Positions 19,418 to 28,892 of a DNA stretch of 64,000 nucleotides are shown here, one piece after another (position 1 is the first letter of the stretch; each line of letters begins with the position of its first letter). The notes below the pieces were generated by a model that worked only from the letters and a program-made list of their open reading frames with translations, ran no database searches and had not been told where the DNA came from. Where the stretch lies: NCBI GenBank assembly GCA_913774715.1, contig CAJYHS010000155.1, positions 62,001 to 126,000 on the forward strand, written 5' to 3'. The translations under genes and the position numbers were made by a program. The stretch is from an uncultured Siphonobacter sp. GTDB lineage: Bacteria > Bacteroidota > Bacteroidia > Cytophagales > Spirosomataceae.

Positions 19418-20267
19418 AGGTTTGAGCCAACCGTCCGGCTTCGCAATACACATTCGCGTGCGAATCCCGGAGAAAGCCTATTAAAGTAATGTTATGTTCC
19501 TGAGCCAGCGAAACGGCCAGGCTGGAAGGAGCACCAATGGCAGCAATAAAGGGAATTCCGGCCATAACGGCCTTCTGCACTAACTCAAAACTAATGCGTC
19601 CACTGAGTAATAGAATCTGGTTGCTAAGAGGTAAGTTAGTAGTGTTCAGGATATAACCTATTACTTTATCCAATGCGTTATGACGACCTACATCTTCGCG
19701 GAGAACAATCAGGTTACCCTGGGTATCAAAAAGACCCGAGGCATGCAGACCGCCCGTTTGATCGAACGTTGCCTGAGCTTCCCGCAGGAGTTGGGGTAAC
19801 CGAAACAGGATTTCCTGAGTAATGAGCGGAGTTACTTCTGGAATAGCATAATGAGCCGTTTGCTGAACGGCTTCCAGCGAAGCCTTTCCGCAAACGCCAC
19901 AACTGGAAGTAGTATAGAAATGGCGTTGTAATCGTTGGGAACGCTCGGCGACGAGAGGTATTACTTCTACAAAAACCTTATTAATCAAAGGGCTAACCCG
20001 CACTTTTTCCACTTCGGAACGGTCAAGAATTAATCCTTCCGAAAACAGAAAACCCAAGGCCAGTTCTTCGTCATTACCAGGCGTTCGCATGGTAATGGAC
20101 AAACTTTTCTGCTGCCATTTTTCATTTTCTCTCCAGACCAATACAATTTCCAGAGGTTCTTCTACCGCTAATACATCGGGTAAGGTCTGAGCCGACTCGT
20201 TCAGGCTAACTTTCTGAATGGTAACAGACTGAATAGAAGATATTTCGTCGAAATCAGAAGTTACCAT
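19416..20267 (-). CDS. fdhD: FdhD sulfurtransferase for formate dehydrogenase
   Basis: FdhD carries sulfur from a cysteine desulfurase to the molybdenum cofactor of formate dehydrogenase in the cytoplasm. The 283-residue protein has TMRTPGNDEELALGFLFSEG, the CxxC loop SSCGVCG (the sulfur-carrying cysteines), and HASGLF with LREDVGRHNALDK. The C-terminus has LLSGRISFELVQKAVMAGIP. It is the third gene of a tight operon. It overlaps the NUDIX gene by 7 bases, and the first gene of the operon encodes a cysteine desulfurase, the expected sulfur donor. No formate dehydrogenase is present in the window. Confidence 0.95.
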   Translation of the reverse strand: MVTSDFDEISSIQSVTIQKVSLNESAQTLPDVLAVEEPLEIVLVWRENEKWQQKSLSITMRTPGNDEELALGFLFSEGLILDRSEVEKVRVSPLINKVFVEVIPLVAERSQRLQRHFYTTSSCGVCGKASLEAVQQTAHYAIPEVTPLITQEILFRLPQLLREAQATFDQTGGLHASGLFDTQGNLIVLREDVGRHNALDKVIGYILNTTNLPLSNQILLLSGRISFELVQKAVMAGIPFIAAIGAPSSLAVSLAQEHNITLIGFLRDSHANVYCEAGRLAQT

Positions 20268-20818
20268 TGGGGTAAGATAGTAGTTTCAATACGATCCATG
20301 ATATTTAAGAAAATGGATTCCATGGGGATGAAGGGTAAACCTGAACCAGGGTTTTCCAGCATCTGCCGAACTTCAGATAGAGGAACGTATTTCAAGGCGG
20401 AAATTTCTTCTGGTTGAGGAGTAAAAGCAGATAATTCCAGATTAGTTTTCCAGGCAAAAACGCCCGTAAACTCTCGATCAAAGGATTGACTTTTTACGTC
20501 AAATCCATCCATTGTCCACACGTCTACAAAGTGTAACTCTGAGGAGTGTACTTTTACCCCCAGTTCTTCCTGCACTTCCCGAAGAGCCGCCGTTCGGTAA
20601 TTTTCACCCGGTAGTAAGTGTCCCGCTACGCAGACATCCCAAAGGTTGGCAAAGAGGTCTTTATCAGGATGACGGAGATTTAGTAATAACTCCCGGTTTT
20701 CGTTACAAATCCAAACTTCCGTGCTTCGATGCCAGTCGCCATCGCGGTGCACATCTGAGCGAACCTTGCTCTGCCAGAAGGGGAGATTATGCTCGTTATA
20801 TAATTCAAAAAGCTCCAT
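20261..20818 (-). CDS. NUDIX hydrolase, isopentenyl-isomerase-like subgroup
   Basis: The 185-residue protein has the complete NUDIX box GHLLPGENYRTAALREVQEE followed by LGV. The N-terminal context (FWQSKVRSDVHRDGDWHRS and VWICNENRELLLNLRHPDKD) resembles the YfcD and isopentenyl-diphosphate isomerase-like NUDIX group. Such enzymes cleave nucleoside diphosphates linked to another group. The substrate is not known. It lies 3 bases after the cysteine desulfurase and overlaps fdhD by 7 bases, so the three genes are translated together. Whether it takes part in molybdopterin nucleotide chemistry is speculation. Confidence 0.9.
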   Translation of the reverse strand: MELFELYNEHNLPFWQSKVRSDVHRDGDWHRSTEVWICNENRELLLNLRHPDKDLFANLWDVCVAGHLLPGENYRTAALREVQEELGVKVHSSELHFVDVWTMDGFDVKSQSFDREFTGVFAWKTNLELSAFTPQPEEISALKYVPLSEVRQMLENPGSGLPFIPMESIFLNIMDRIETTILPQW

Positions 20819-20821
20819 GAA

Positions 20822-21979
20822 TTAGGAAAGGCTAATAAAAGTGGCTCGCGTAGTAGCAACGGTATCGGTTACGTACTGAATTGCCAGGGTGATTTCTTCC
20901 GCTGTTGTGAAACGGCCCAGACTAAATCGTACGGAAGCATGAGCCAGCTCATCGCTTAGCCCCAGGGCTTTAAGTACGTGCGAAGGATGAACCGAAGCAG
21001 AGGTGCAGGCTGAACCATTAGAAACCGCAATTTTCGTTAGGTTCAATAATAAAGCTTCGCCATCAATGGCTCCAAACGCCAGGTTACTTACGTGAGGTAA
21101 ACGATGGATAACCGAACCATTCACCTGGACATTAGGGATGAATTCCAGAATTGTACGTTCCAGATAATCGCGTAAATCGGCCAGTCGTTTAATTTCGGTG
21201 TGAAACGCTTGATAACTTAATTCACAGGCTTTACCTAAACCAATAATTCCCGGAACATTCAGCGTTCCTGATCGGCGTCCCCGTTCATGACCGCCGCCGT
21301 GCATTTGGATGGCTAAAGGCGTTTTTCGACGAACATATAAAGCTCCAGCTCCTTTGGGACCATAGAGTTTATGGGCAGAAAGACTCAGTAAATCGATAAA
21401 ATCAGCTTCTACGTAAATAGGGAGCTTACCTACGGCCTGAGTGGCGTCAGTATGAAACAAAACACCTGCATTCCGACAAATTTGCCCTATTTCACGGATC
21501 GGTTGAATGACGCCCGTTTCATTATTGGCCCACATGACCGAGACTAGTAACGTATCCTCACGAATGGTTTCCTGCACCTGCTGCGGTGTAATTAAACCCT
21601 GAGCATCGGGTTTAAGATAGGTAACTTCCGCTCCCTGTTTTTCCAGGTACTGGCAAACGTCAAGAATGGCTTTGTGTTCCGTCTGAACGGTAATGAAGTG
21701 TTTTTTGCTGGGCGAAGCTTCAAAACTTCCCAGCAAAGCCAGATTATTTGACTCCGTGGCTCCACTGGTAAAGACGATCTCTTTCTCCTGTGCTCCCAGA
21801 ATCTGAGCCACCTGTCGACGGGCGTTTTCGACGGCTTCGGCGGCTTCCCAGCCAAATAGGTGCGTACGGCTGGCGGCATTACCAAATTGCTCCGAAAACC
21901 AGGGTAACATCGTTTCCAGTACCCGAGGGTCTACGGGCGTGGTAGCGTTATAGTCCAGATAAATCGGTCGGTTCATCAT
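20822..21979 (-). CDS. Cysteine desulfurase, NifS/IscS family
   Basis: This PLP enzyme removes sulfur from cysteine and passes it on as a persulfide. The 385-residue protein starts with the family motif YLDYNATTPVDPRVLETMLP. It has SLSAHKLYGPKGAGALYVRR with the PLP Lys, and SNGSACTSAS with the active Cys325 on the mobile loop. It is the first gene of an operon with a NUDIX hydrolase and FdhD. No IscU or other cluster scaffold is adjacent. This pattern suggests that at least one role is to feed FdhD. It may also supply tRNA thiolation or cluster assembly. Confidence 0.93.
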   Translation of the reverse strand: MMNRPIYLDYNATTPVDPRVLETMLPWFSEQFGNAASRTHLFGWEAAEAVENARRQVAQILGAQEKEIVFTSGATESNNLALLGSFEASPSKKHFITVQTEHKAILDVCQYLEKQGAEVTYLKPDAQGLITPQQVQETIREDTLLVSVMWANNETGVIQPIREIGQICRNAGVLFHTDATQAVGKLPIYVEADFIDLLSLSAHKLYGPKGAGALYVRRKTPLAIQMHGGGHERGRRSGTLNVPGIIGLGKACELSYQAFHTEIKRLADLRDYLERTILEFIPNVQVNGSVIHRLPHVSNLAFGAIDGEALLLNLTKIAVSNGSACTSASVHPSHVLKALGLSDELAHASVRFSLGRFTTAEEITLAIQYVTDTVATTRATFISLS

Positions 21980-22041
21980 TTGGTTGAAACGTTTGAGGAG
22001 TTAGCGTAGGTTTAATTAACGTATTCAAAAACCTTTCTAAA

Positions 22042-22073
22042 AAAATCGCCCCGATAGTTACCGGGGCGATTTT
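22042..22073 (-). terminator. Terminator of hemH
   Basis: A perfect 12-bp stem (22042-22053 with 22062-22073) begins at the base after the hemH stop. On the minus strand it ends in seven T residues. Confidence 0.9.
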
Positions 22074-23132
22074 CTAATTCTTTGTGTTGATCAAATCAAT
22101 GATTAAGTCAACGTATAGAGGGCTGTTGTTCAGGCTTTCCACTAGTTGCCAGTGCTGACCGCCGTGTTCTTCGAATAACTCTTTGTATTCTTCGCCTACT
22201 TCAATCGTCGTTTCCAGACAGTCTGCTACAAATGCTGGACTAAAGGCTAATACGCTTTTCTTACCCTGTTTCGCCAAATCGACAATTACATCGTCTGTAT
22301 AAGGCTTAATCCAGGGCGTTTTTCCCAAACGACTCTGGAAACTGGTGGTATAAGTTCCTTCTTTTAGCCCTAACTCTTTTACTAATAGTCGGGTCGTGGC
22401 GAAGCACTGAGCCCGGTAGCAGTACTGATTATCCTTATGCAGATGGTCACAACAGCTACCAAATTTACACGTATTACCCGTGTGATCGCCTTTGGTAATC
22501 TGGCGTTCGGGCAGGCCATGGTAACTGAACAGGAAGAAGTCGTACTCGTGTTCACGCATGTATTTGCGAGCCGTTTCCGCAAAATGTTCAATGAATTTGG
22601 GGTGATCGTAAAAGGTATTCGTAAATGAAATTTCAGGAATGACCTGCCATTTACCTACAATTTCCATTACTTTCTCATACACGGATCCCGTGGAAGCCGA
22701 GGCATATTGAGGGAAGAATGGTACGACAACAATCTTCTTCAGACCTAACTTTTGAAAGCGATCCAGACCCGCCTGAATGCTGGGGTTCTGGTAACGCATG
22801 GCCAGTTCTACTTCGTAGTCGTCCCCCAGTCGCTGCTGAACCAGTGCTTTGATATCTTCACCATAAAACTTGAGTGGAGAGCCGCGTTCTTCCCATAATT
22901 CCCGGTACACTTTAGCGGATTTGGGGGCCCGGAAGGGAGCGATAATGAGGTTGATTAAGGCCCAGCGATTCATGAAAGGAATATCAATGACGCGGCCATC
23001 CATCAAAAATTCCTGTAAATATTTGCGTACGTCCGGTACACTAGGGCTGTCGGGCGTACCCAGGTTTACCAGCAAAATACCCGTTTTCAGTTGTTGAGTC
23101 GTGCGAGTGGACGCTAATTCTGTGACCTGCAT
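22074..23132 (-). CDS. hemH: Ferrochelatase
   Basis: Ferrochelatase inserts Fe2+ into protoporphyrin IX as the last step of haem synthesis. The 352-residue protein begins with GILLVNLGTPDSP. It has FFLFSYHGLPERQ (the metal-site His) and AFSPAFVADCLETTIE (the catalytic Glu). A Cys-rich stretch, CKFGSCCDHLHKDNQYC, precedes YRAQCFATTRLL and is common in Bacteroidota homologues. The protein may be membrane-associated. It is followed by its own terminator and lies downstream of the catalase gene on the same strand. A terminator separates the two, so they are probably independent units with a shared haem theme. Confidence 0.96.
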   Translation of the reverse strand: MQVTELASTRTTQQLKTGILLVNLGTPDSPSVPDVRKYLQEFLMDGRVIDIPFMNRWALINLIIAPFRAPKSAKVYRELWEERGSPLKFYGEDIKALVQQRLGDDYEVELAMRYQNPSIQAGLDRFQKLGLKKIVVVPFFPQYASASTGSVYEKVMEIVGKWQVIPEISFTNTFYDHPKFIEHFAETARKYMREHEYDFFLFSYHGLPERQITKGDHTGNTCKFGSCCDHLHKDNQYCYRAQCFATTRLLVKELGLKEGTYTTSFQSRLGKTPWIKPYTDDVIVDLAKQGKKSVLAFSPAFVADCLETTIEVGEEYKELFEEHGGQHWQLVESLNNSPLYVDLIIDLINTKN

Positions 23133-23245
23133 GCTTGGAGGGTTACCTGAAAGAAGTAACCTTAAAAATACGTTCTGTCTATGTCTTGTTCGCTCGTGGC
23201 GTTTCAGGGGGCAAAGGTCGGAAATCTTTGCCGTTCTACATATAA

Positions 23246-23271
23246 AAACCTTCCTCGTCCGAGGAAGGTTT
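23246..23271 (-). terminator. Terminator of the catalase transcript
   Basis: A 12-bp palindromic stem (23246-23257 with 23260-23271) carries TTTTTA on the minus strand. It lies 160 bases after the catalase stop and 114 bases before the hemH start. Confidence 0.75.
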
Positions 23272-23282
23272 GAAGTTTGGTA

Positions 23283-23424
23283 AAGTTTGAGACCGTTTGA
23301 TTACTGTTTGTTAAGGTTGGAATTCGTTAGAAACGGTTCGAGAGGTTAGATGTACTTGGCCTTAATCTACTAGATGGCAAGTAACCTTTCAAACCTGAAT
23401 CAAACTTCAAACGATCTCAAACTT
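23283..23424. repeat. Long imperfect inverted repeat downstream of catalase
   Basis: The outer arms 23283-23300 and 23407-23424 match over 17 of 18 bases. Inner parts (for example AAGGTT near 23313 and AACCTTTC near 23385) extend the symmetry. The 142-base unit fills the gap before the catalase stop and holds no frame of note. It has the shape of a short dispersed or miniature repeat. Confidence 0.55.
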
Positions 23425-23431
23425 AATCAAG

Positions 23432-24928
23432 CTAGTTAACTTCATGCTTTTTCGGCATGGCATTTTCTACGTTTACGCCTAAACCCTGAGCAATTCGCAT
23501 CCCCAAACCAATATCAGCCCGGAAGAAATGGCATAACTGACGGTTAATGATTTCATCACGTTTCGGACCCGTAACTCCTCCCAGTGCTCCTACGATGGTT
23601 TCTACCAGATGACTTTTCTGCTCATCATCCAGCACGTTACGATACAGGTTACCAGGCTGCGTATAGTGATCATTTTCGCCTTCAGCGTTGCGATCGTACC
23701 AGCCGGCTACGTTCGAATCCAGTTCCCAGGCGGGTTCCTGATAGCTTTGATCGGCAACGATGGTATCGAAGGAATTGGGAAAATAATTCGGATGACGACC
23801 GCCGTTTCCATCCACCCGCATTTGTCCATCCCGCTGGTAATTGTTCGTAGCGAACGGACAACGGTTAACGGGAATCTGCTCATAATTTCCACCCAGACGA
23901 TACCGCTGAGCATCGGGATACGAAAGCAGGCGGCCCTGTAACATCTTATCGGGTGAATAGCCAATACCATCCACGACGTGAGCGGGAGCAAAAGCGGCCT
24001 GCTCTACGTCCTGGAAATAATTGTCTGGATTTCGATTCAATTCAATCTCACCGACCTCAATCAACGGATAATCCGAGTGAGGCCACACTTTTGTTAAATC
24101 GAAAGGATTAATGTGATACGTCCGGGCTTCGGCTTCGGGCATGATCTGAACCTGCATCGACCATTTCGGAAAATCACCGTTTTCGATGTGTTCGAGCAGA
24201 TCACGCTGGGCAAAATCAAGGTCTTTCGACTTCATTTCGTCGGCTTCTTTCGCGGTGAAATTTTTGATGCCCTGCTTGGTCAGGAAGTGGAATTTGACGT
24301 AAAAACGCTCATTGTCTTTATTAATGAACGAAAACGTGTGACTTCCAAATCCGTGCATATGACGGTAGCCATAAGGCGTTCCGCGATCCGACATCAGAAT
24401 AAGTACCTGATGCAGCGATTCAGGGTTTAGCGACCAGAAATCCCAGATCATCGTGGGGGATTTCAGGTTCGTAAACGGATCACGTTTCTGGGTATGAATA
24501 AAGTCACCGAATTTCTTGGGATCTTTCACAAAGAAAACGGGCGTATTGTTACCCACTAAGTCCCAGTTACCGTCTTCCGTATAAAACTTGAGAGCAAAAC
24601 CGCGAGGATCACGCTCAGTATCAGCCGAACCTTTTTCGCCACCTACGGTAGAAAACCGCAGGAACAGCGGAGTTTGCTTGCCAACTTCACTGAACACTTT
24701 TGCCCGTGAATATTTCGTAATGTCATTGGTAATGGTCAGTGTACCGAAGGCACCTGAACCTTTGGCGTGCACCACCCGCTCGGGAATCCGTTCGCGGTTG
24801 AAGTGAGCCATTTTTTCGTGTAAGATATAGTCCTGAAGCAATAAAGGACCACGGGGACCTACGCTTTGAGAGTTTTCATTTTCAGCATAGGGGCGTCCTG
24901 AAGCGGTTGTTAACTTTTGTTGATCCAT
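23432..24928 (-). CDS. Haem catalase (small-subunit monofunctional type)
   Basis: The enzyme breaks down hydrogen peroxide. From the ATG at 24928 ([20 protein letters not shown]) it is 498 residues, the usual length of small-subunit catalases. It has [12 protein letters not shown] with the distal His and [39 protein letters not shown] carries the proximal haem-ligand Tyr. The longer frame starting at 25051 adds 41 residues unlike the family and overlaps the nuoH terminator. The shorter start is therefore preferred. No signal peptide is seen. It is a single gene between nuoH and hemH, with its own downstream terminator. Confidence 0.95.
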   Translation of the reverse strand: MDQQKLTTASGRPYAENENSQSVGPRGPLLLQDYILHEKMAHFNRERIPERVVHAKGSGAFGTLTITNDITKYSRAKVFSEVGKQTPLFLRFSTVGGEKGSADTERDPRGFALKFYTEDGNWDLVGNNTPVFFVKDPKKFGDFIHTQKRDPFTNLKSPTMIWDFWSLNPESLHQVLILMSDRGTPYGYRHMHGFGSHTFSFINKDNERFYVKFHFLTKQGIKNFTAKEADEMKSKDLDFAQRDLLEHIENGDFPKWSMQVQIMPEAEARTYHINPFDLTKVWPHSDYPLIEVGEIELNRNPDNYFQDVEQAAFAPAHVVDGIGYSPDKMLQGRLLSYPDAQRYRLGGNYEQIPVNRCPFATNNYQRDGQMRVDGNGGRHPNYFPNSFDTIVADQSYQEPAWELDSNVAGWYDRNAEGENDHYTQPGNLYRNVLDDEQKSHLVETIVGALGGVTGPKRDEIINRQLCHFFRADIGLGMRIAQGLGVNVENAMPKKHEVN

Positions 24929-25024
24929 CGTTTGCTTAGCTTTTGAAGTAAGAACTGCGACAAAAGTATACGAATGATGCGTATAAGTAAAATCGATTAT
25001 TTCTATATGGTTATAACAAAAAAT

Positions 25025-25052
25025 AATGATCACCTTTTGCAAAGTGATCATT
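25025..25052 (-). terminator. Terminator of nuoH
   Basis: A 9-bp perfect stem (25025-25033 with 25044-25052) runs on the minus strand into ATTTTTTG, 22 bases after the nuoH stop. Confidence 0.8.
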
Positions 25053-25074
25053 AAGAATCTAATTTATTTTGGAG

Positions 25075-26163
25075 TTATCCTACCATCAGCAAACGCCATA
25101 TACCTGATAACACAACCATAACCAGAGCAGCGGGTGTCAAAACTTTCCAGCCCAGATACATTAACTGATCGACACGAAGGCGTGGGTATGTCCAGCGAAC
25201 CCAGATTTGTATAAGGATTAGTAAAGCAGCTTTCGCGAGTAGCCAAAACATGCCCGAAATATTCCCTAACAGGGTACCTGGTTCTCCCGAAGTCCAGTCG
25301 GCCAGTCTTACCGGGCCGATGTTGGGTAGAGGCGTATTCCAGCTTCCCAGAAAAAGAACAACGCCAAGTATACTGACTAGCATCATCATTGCGTATTCAC
25401 TAAGGAAGACCAGTGCCCAGCGGAAACCGGAATATTCGGTGTGAAATCCACCTACCAATTCGGATTCTGCTTCGGGCAAATCAAAAGGAGCCCGATTACA
25501 TTCGGCCAGCGAGGCGATGAAATAAATAATGAAAGCAATAAAGAAAAGGGGCATTCGGAAGATATTCCAACTTAGGAATCCACCGTTAGCGGTGACATCC
25601 AGTCCCCAACTTTTAATACCAAAGAAATAGATTTTTTCCTGTGAAAAAATTCCTTGCTGAAAGCTGATTTCCTGCAAATCAAGACTCTGGCAGATCATGG
25701 CTACGCACAATACTGAAAGCCCGAGCGGAATTTCATAACTCACAATCTGAGCAACGGAACGGATGGCTCCGAACAGAGAATATTTATTATTAGAAGCCCA
25801 ACCGGCAATAATGAGACCCAGTACGTCGAGCGAAACAATGGCCATGAGCCAGAAAAGGCCAATGGCAGTGCTGGATCCAATCCAGTCAGGGCCGAGCGGA
25901 ACGACGGCATAGCCCAGAAAAATCGCTACGAAAATCAGGCAGGGAGCTACCAGATACATCCAGCGGTCTGCCAGCCTGGGAACGATATCTTCTTTCTGAA
26001 GTAACTTCAATAAATCGGCAAATAACTGGAGCAGACCGTAAGGGCCTACCTCGGTAGGGCCGAGGCGATCCTGAATAAAGCCCGAGATTTTTCGTTCAGC
26101 GTATACGCCCACTACAACCGTAGCAAGAGTTAGGGCGAGGCATATCAGTAAAGCAGGAAGCAA
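25075..26163 (-). CDS. nuoH: NADH-quinone oxidoreductase subunit H
   Basis: NuoH is the membrane subunit of respiratory complex I that forms part of the quinone chamber and first proton channel. The 362-residue protein has eight predicted membrane helices and the family motifs ERKISGFIQDRLGPTEVGPY and LADLLKLLQKEDIVP. It also has ASNNKYSLFGAIRSVAQIVS with YEIPLG, AECNRAPFDLPEAESELVGG with FHTEYSG, and RWTYPRLRVDQLM. It is complete. It stands alone, with no other nuo genes within about 25 kb on its left or 38 kb on its right. It has its own terminator. Confidence 0.96.
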   Translation of the reverse strand: MLPALLICLALTLATVVVGVYAERKISGFIQDRLGPTEVGPYGLLQLFADLLKLLQKEDIVPRLADRWMYLVAPCLIFVAIFLGYAVVPLGPDWIGSSTAIGLFWLMAIVSLDVLGLIIAGWASNNKYSLFGAIRSVAQIVSYEIPLGLSVLCVAMICQSLDLQEISFQQGIFSQEKIYFFGIKSWGLDVTANGGFLSWNIFRMPLFFIAFIIYFIASLAECNRAPFDLPEAESELVGGFHTEYSGFRWALVFLSEYAMMMLVSILGVVLFLGSWNTPLPNIGPVRLADWTSGEPGTLLGNISGMFWLLAKAALLILIQIWVRWTYPRLRVDQLMYLGWKVLTPAALVMVVLSGIWRLLMVG

Positions 26164-26243
26164 ATCAGTACACGTTTACAGGTTTGGGAGTTTCCCGGTG
26201 CAAATCTAAGCTGCCGCTCGGATTAATTTAGAACCAAACTAAA

Positions 26244-26274
26244 AAAGACCGCTTCATAACAAGAAACGGTCTTT
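26244..26274 (-). terminator. Terminator of asnS
   Basis: An 8-bp stem (26244-26251 with 26267-26274) is followed on the minus strand by TTTTTT, 23 bases after the asnS stop. Confidence 0.8.
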
Positions 26275-26296
26275 AGAACACATAGAAAATTGGGTA

Positions 26297-27751
26297 CTAG
26301 AATTCTGCTGATTTAGGGAAACGGGGGAAAGGAATTACATCGCGGATGTTAGTCATTCCCGTTACGAACAGAATCAAACGCTCGAAACCTAAACCGAAAC
26401 CTGAGTGCGGAGCTGAACCAAATCGACGCGTGTCGAGGAACCAGTCCATGCTTTCGGGCTCGATGCCTACCTCTTCCATCCGAGCTACGAGTTTCTCGAG
26501 GTTATCTTCCCGCTGACTTCCGCCGATCATTTCACCGATGCCGGGGAATAAAACGTCCATGGCTCGTACGGTTGGCCCTTTGTCTTCAGGACGTTCTACT
26601 TCCTGCTTCATATAGAAAGCCTTAATCTCGCGGGGGTAGTGCGTCAGGATTACGGGTTTCTTGAAGTGTTTTTCAACCAGGTAACGCTCGTGCTCACTTT
26701 GCAGGTCAATGCCCCATTCCACGGGATACTGGAATTTTTTCTCTTTGTGAGGTTTCGACTGAAGCAGAATTTCAATAGCCTTCGTATACGTCAGCCGTTC
26801 GAACTCGTTGTCCACTACAAACTGGAGTTTTTCCAGCAGAGGCATAGGGCTACGCTCATTCTGAGGCTTGTTCTTTTCTTCTTCAATCAACCGCTTTTCG
26901 AGGAAGGCCAGATCATCCTGGCAGTTATCTAAAGCGTATTTAATCACGTACTGGACGAAATCTTCGGCCAGAGCCATGTTGTCTTCCAGTTCGAAAAACG
27001 CCATCTCAGGCTCAATCATCCAGAACTCGGCTAAGTGACGGGTCGTATTGGAGTTTTCCGCCCGGAACGTAGGACCAAAGGTATAGATCTTACCCAGACC
27101 CAGAGCCGCTAGTTCGCCTTCCAGCTGACCCGATACGGTCAGATTGGTTTCTTTTCCGAAAAAGTCTTCTTTATAGTTAACGGAACCGTCTTCATTCAGC
27201 GGTGGATTTTTAGGGTCCAGCGTCGTTACGCGGAACATTTCACCCGCACCTTCCGCGTCTGATCCGGTAATGATGGGGGAGTTCCAGTAGAAGAATCCAT
27301 TATCACTGAAATACTTATGAACGGCAAATGCCAGGGCATGACGCACCCGGAAAACCGTCGCAAACGTATTGGTACGCGAACGTAAGTGTCCGTTTTCCCG
27401 TAAGAACTCCAGTGAGTGACGCTTGGGTTGCAGCGGATACAGATCAGGATCGGCCGTGCCGTAAATTTCGATGGACTCAACTTTTAATTCAACTGACTGG
27501 CCCGCTCCCTGCGAATCGACCAGTACCCCGGTAGCCGCAATGGCAGAGCCGGTCGTTACGAGTTTGAGAATATCATCGGAAATCACGCCCGCTTCAGCCA
27601 CAACTTGCAGGTTATTGATGGTCGAGCCGTCATTCAGAGCAATGAAATTGACATTCTTGCTCTCTCGTTTGGTTCGAACCCACCCCTGAACCGTTAGGGT
27701 CTGACCCACAAAACCGTGGTGACGGAGGTAATCTTTAATTTGATATTTCAT
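26297..27751 (-). CDS. asnS: Asparaginyl-tRNA synthetase
   Basis: This class IIb enzyme charges tRNA-Asn. The 484-residue protein has an N-terminal OB-fold anticodon-binding domain (about residues 15-115, starting [20 protein letters not shown]). The catalytic core has motif 2 in [20 protein letters not shown] and motif 3 in [20 protein letters not shown]. The C-terminus [14 protein letters not shown] separates it from aspartyl-tRNA synthetases. It is a single gene with its own terminator. A TAATTTTG element on the minus strand (27799-27806) may be its -7 promoter box, but no clear -33 box is seen. Confidence 0.97.
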   Translation of the reverse strand: MKYQIKDYLRHHGFVGQTLTVQGWVRTKRESKNVNFIALNDGSTINNLQVVAEAGVISDDILKLVTTGSAIAATGVLVDSQGAGQSVELKVESIEIYGTADPDLYPLQPKRHSLEFLRENGHLRSRTNTFATVFRVRHALAFAVHKYFSDNGFFYWNSPIITGSDAEGAGEMFRVTTLDPKNPPLNEDGSVNYKEDFFGKETNLTVSGQLEGELAALGLGKIYTFGPTFRAENSNTTRHLAEFWMIEPEMAFFELEDNMALAEDFVQYVIKYALDNCQDDLAFLEKRLIEEEKNKPQNERSPMPLLEKLQFVVDNEFERLTYTKAIEILLQSKPHKEKKFQYPVEWGIDLQSEHERYLVEKHFKKPVILTHYPREIKAFYMKQEVERPEDKGPTVRAMDVLFPGIGEMIGGSQREDNLEKLVARMEEVGIEPESMDWFLDTRRFGSAPHSGFGLGFERLILFVTGMTNIRDVIPFPRFPKSAEF

Positions 27752-28082
27752 GATGAACTTCGATCAGCGGCGGAACACTCGTCCGCCTGTAATGTTCGCA
27801 AAATTAGCTACTTCCTGCAATCAGAGAAAAAAAATCCGGTAATGAACCAACCTTTCTGCGTCTTCACGGCTCTTTTAAATAGAAATAGCCTGTATGGACG
27901 ACCTGTCAACCTGGGCAGGTAACGATCAGTAGTCGTCAAGAATCGGGGCTTTATGATAAACGTCGCCGCTATGATAAAGGGGGAGTTTACCCCTTTGTTG
28001 ACCTTAAAATCGGCCTGGCTTGGGCGAAACGCAAATAAATTCTAAGGAAAGTATTAAAAAATACGAGAGACGGGCTCAGCTC
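27752..28082. other. Gap between divergent asnS and PAP2-like genes
   Basis: No supported gene. Two direct copies of TATGATAAA (in 27950-27980) and a hairpin AAAGGGG/CCCCTTT (27976-27982 with 27990-27996) without a T-run are present. Short frames here have no features. Confidence 0.55.
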
Positions 28083-28114
28083 TTTGGTGTGGGACGACTG
28101 GAAAAGTACCTTTG
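28083..28114 (+). promoter_or_regulatory. Bacteroidota-type promoter of the PAP2-like gene
   Basis: TTTG (28083-28086), 20 bases, then TACCTTTG (28107-28114) matches the TTTG/TAnnTTTG pattern of Bacteroidota primary sigma promoters. Transcription would start near 28121, about 20 bases before the TTG start codon. Confidence 0.7.
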
Positions 28115-28142
28115 CCACTATTCACAAACTAGCCGTTAACTC

Positions 28143-28805
28143 TTGAATACTGCTCTTGCTCGTTTTCTCTCGTTTATTCTGCATCCCTTATTGATTCCGA
28201 CGTTTTTGTTCGGAATCATTTTTTACGGAGCACCGCTGGCTATCTATAATCTGCAAGCGTTTAACGAACAGCAGTCCATTGATTTCTTTGGACTTAAGTT
28301 CTCGTTCAAGGCAGGGCTTTTACTGCTGGTTTTCTTCTTTACTTTTCTTATTCCCAGTTACTTACTCTATGTATTGTATCGGCTCAAAATTATTAAGAGC
28401 CTGACGATGGAAAATTTACAGGATCGGCGACTGCCTTACCTGTTGATTGTGATCCTGTACACCGTTTTTTCTTACGCTTCTTTCCGATACATGAAGTTAC
28501 TGCCCGAAATGACAGTGATCATGGCCAGTATCACTTTTTCTATTTCCTGCGTAGCGTTCATTAGCTTGTACTGGCAAATCTCGGCTCATGCCACTGGAAT
28601 GGGAGGCGTCATTGGAGCTTTGCTAACGCTAACGCTCAAAATGCACCTTGATACCCTGTTAATTCCAATGCTGGCTGTGATTATTCTGACAGGATTCCTC
28701 ATGAGTGCCCGACTCTATCTGAATGCTCATACCCCACGTCAGATTATGGTTGGGTTAGTACTGGGAGCGGTGGTATGTAGTACTACTTTGTTTGTTTTTA
28801 TTTAA
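28143..28805 (+). CDS. PAP2-like membrane protein with altered active site
   Basis: The 220-residue protein has six hydrophobic segments and the layout of PAP2 lipid phosphatases. A DRRLP segment (about residues 98-102) stands for the first motif, ISAHATGMGG for the second and SARLYLNAHTPRQ for the third. In the third motif the usual R-x5-H-x3-D ends in Gln, so the catalytic charge relay is incomplete. The start must be the TTG at 28143. A stop codon lies two codons upstream, and the next in-frame ATG is about 80 codons in. A good promoter ends 28 bases before it. It may be a phosphatase or a non-catalytic membrane relative. Confidence 0.75.
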   Translation: MNTALARFLSFILHPLLIPTFLFGIIFYGAPLAIYNLQAFNEQQSIDFFGLKFSFKAGLLLLVFFFTFLIPSYLLYVLYRLKIIKSLTMENLQDRRLPYLLIVILYTVFSYASFRYMKLLPEMTVIMASITFSISCVAFISLYWQISAHATGMGGVIGALLTLTLKMHLDTLLIPMLAVIILTGFLMSARLYLNAHTPRQIMVGLVLGAVVCSTTLFVFI

Positions 28806-28829
28806 AAATATACTGGAGTAAATGCAAAA

Positions 28830-28854
28830 AGCCATCCCCGTCAAAAGGATGGCT
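28830..28854 (-). terminator. Terminator of rpsU
   Basis: An 8-bp stem (28830-28837 with 28847-28854) is followed on the minus strand by TTTTTG. It also ends the convergent PAP2-like gene. Confidence 0.75.
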
Positions 28855-28892
28855 AAATATGCCGTCGTAAAGAATCTACTTCTTTACTGCAA

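Noticed and set aside
24929-25051. Extended N-terminus of the catalase
   Set aside because: The extra 41 residues do not match catalases and overlap the nuoH terminator hairpin.
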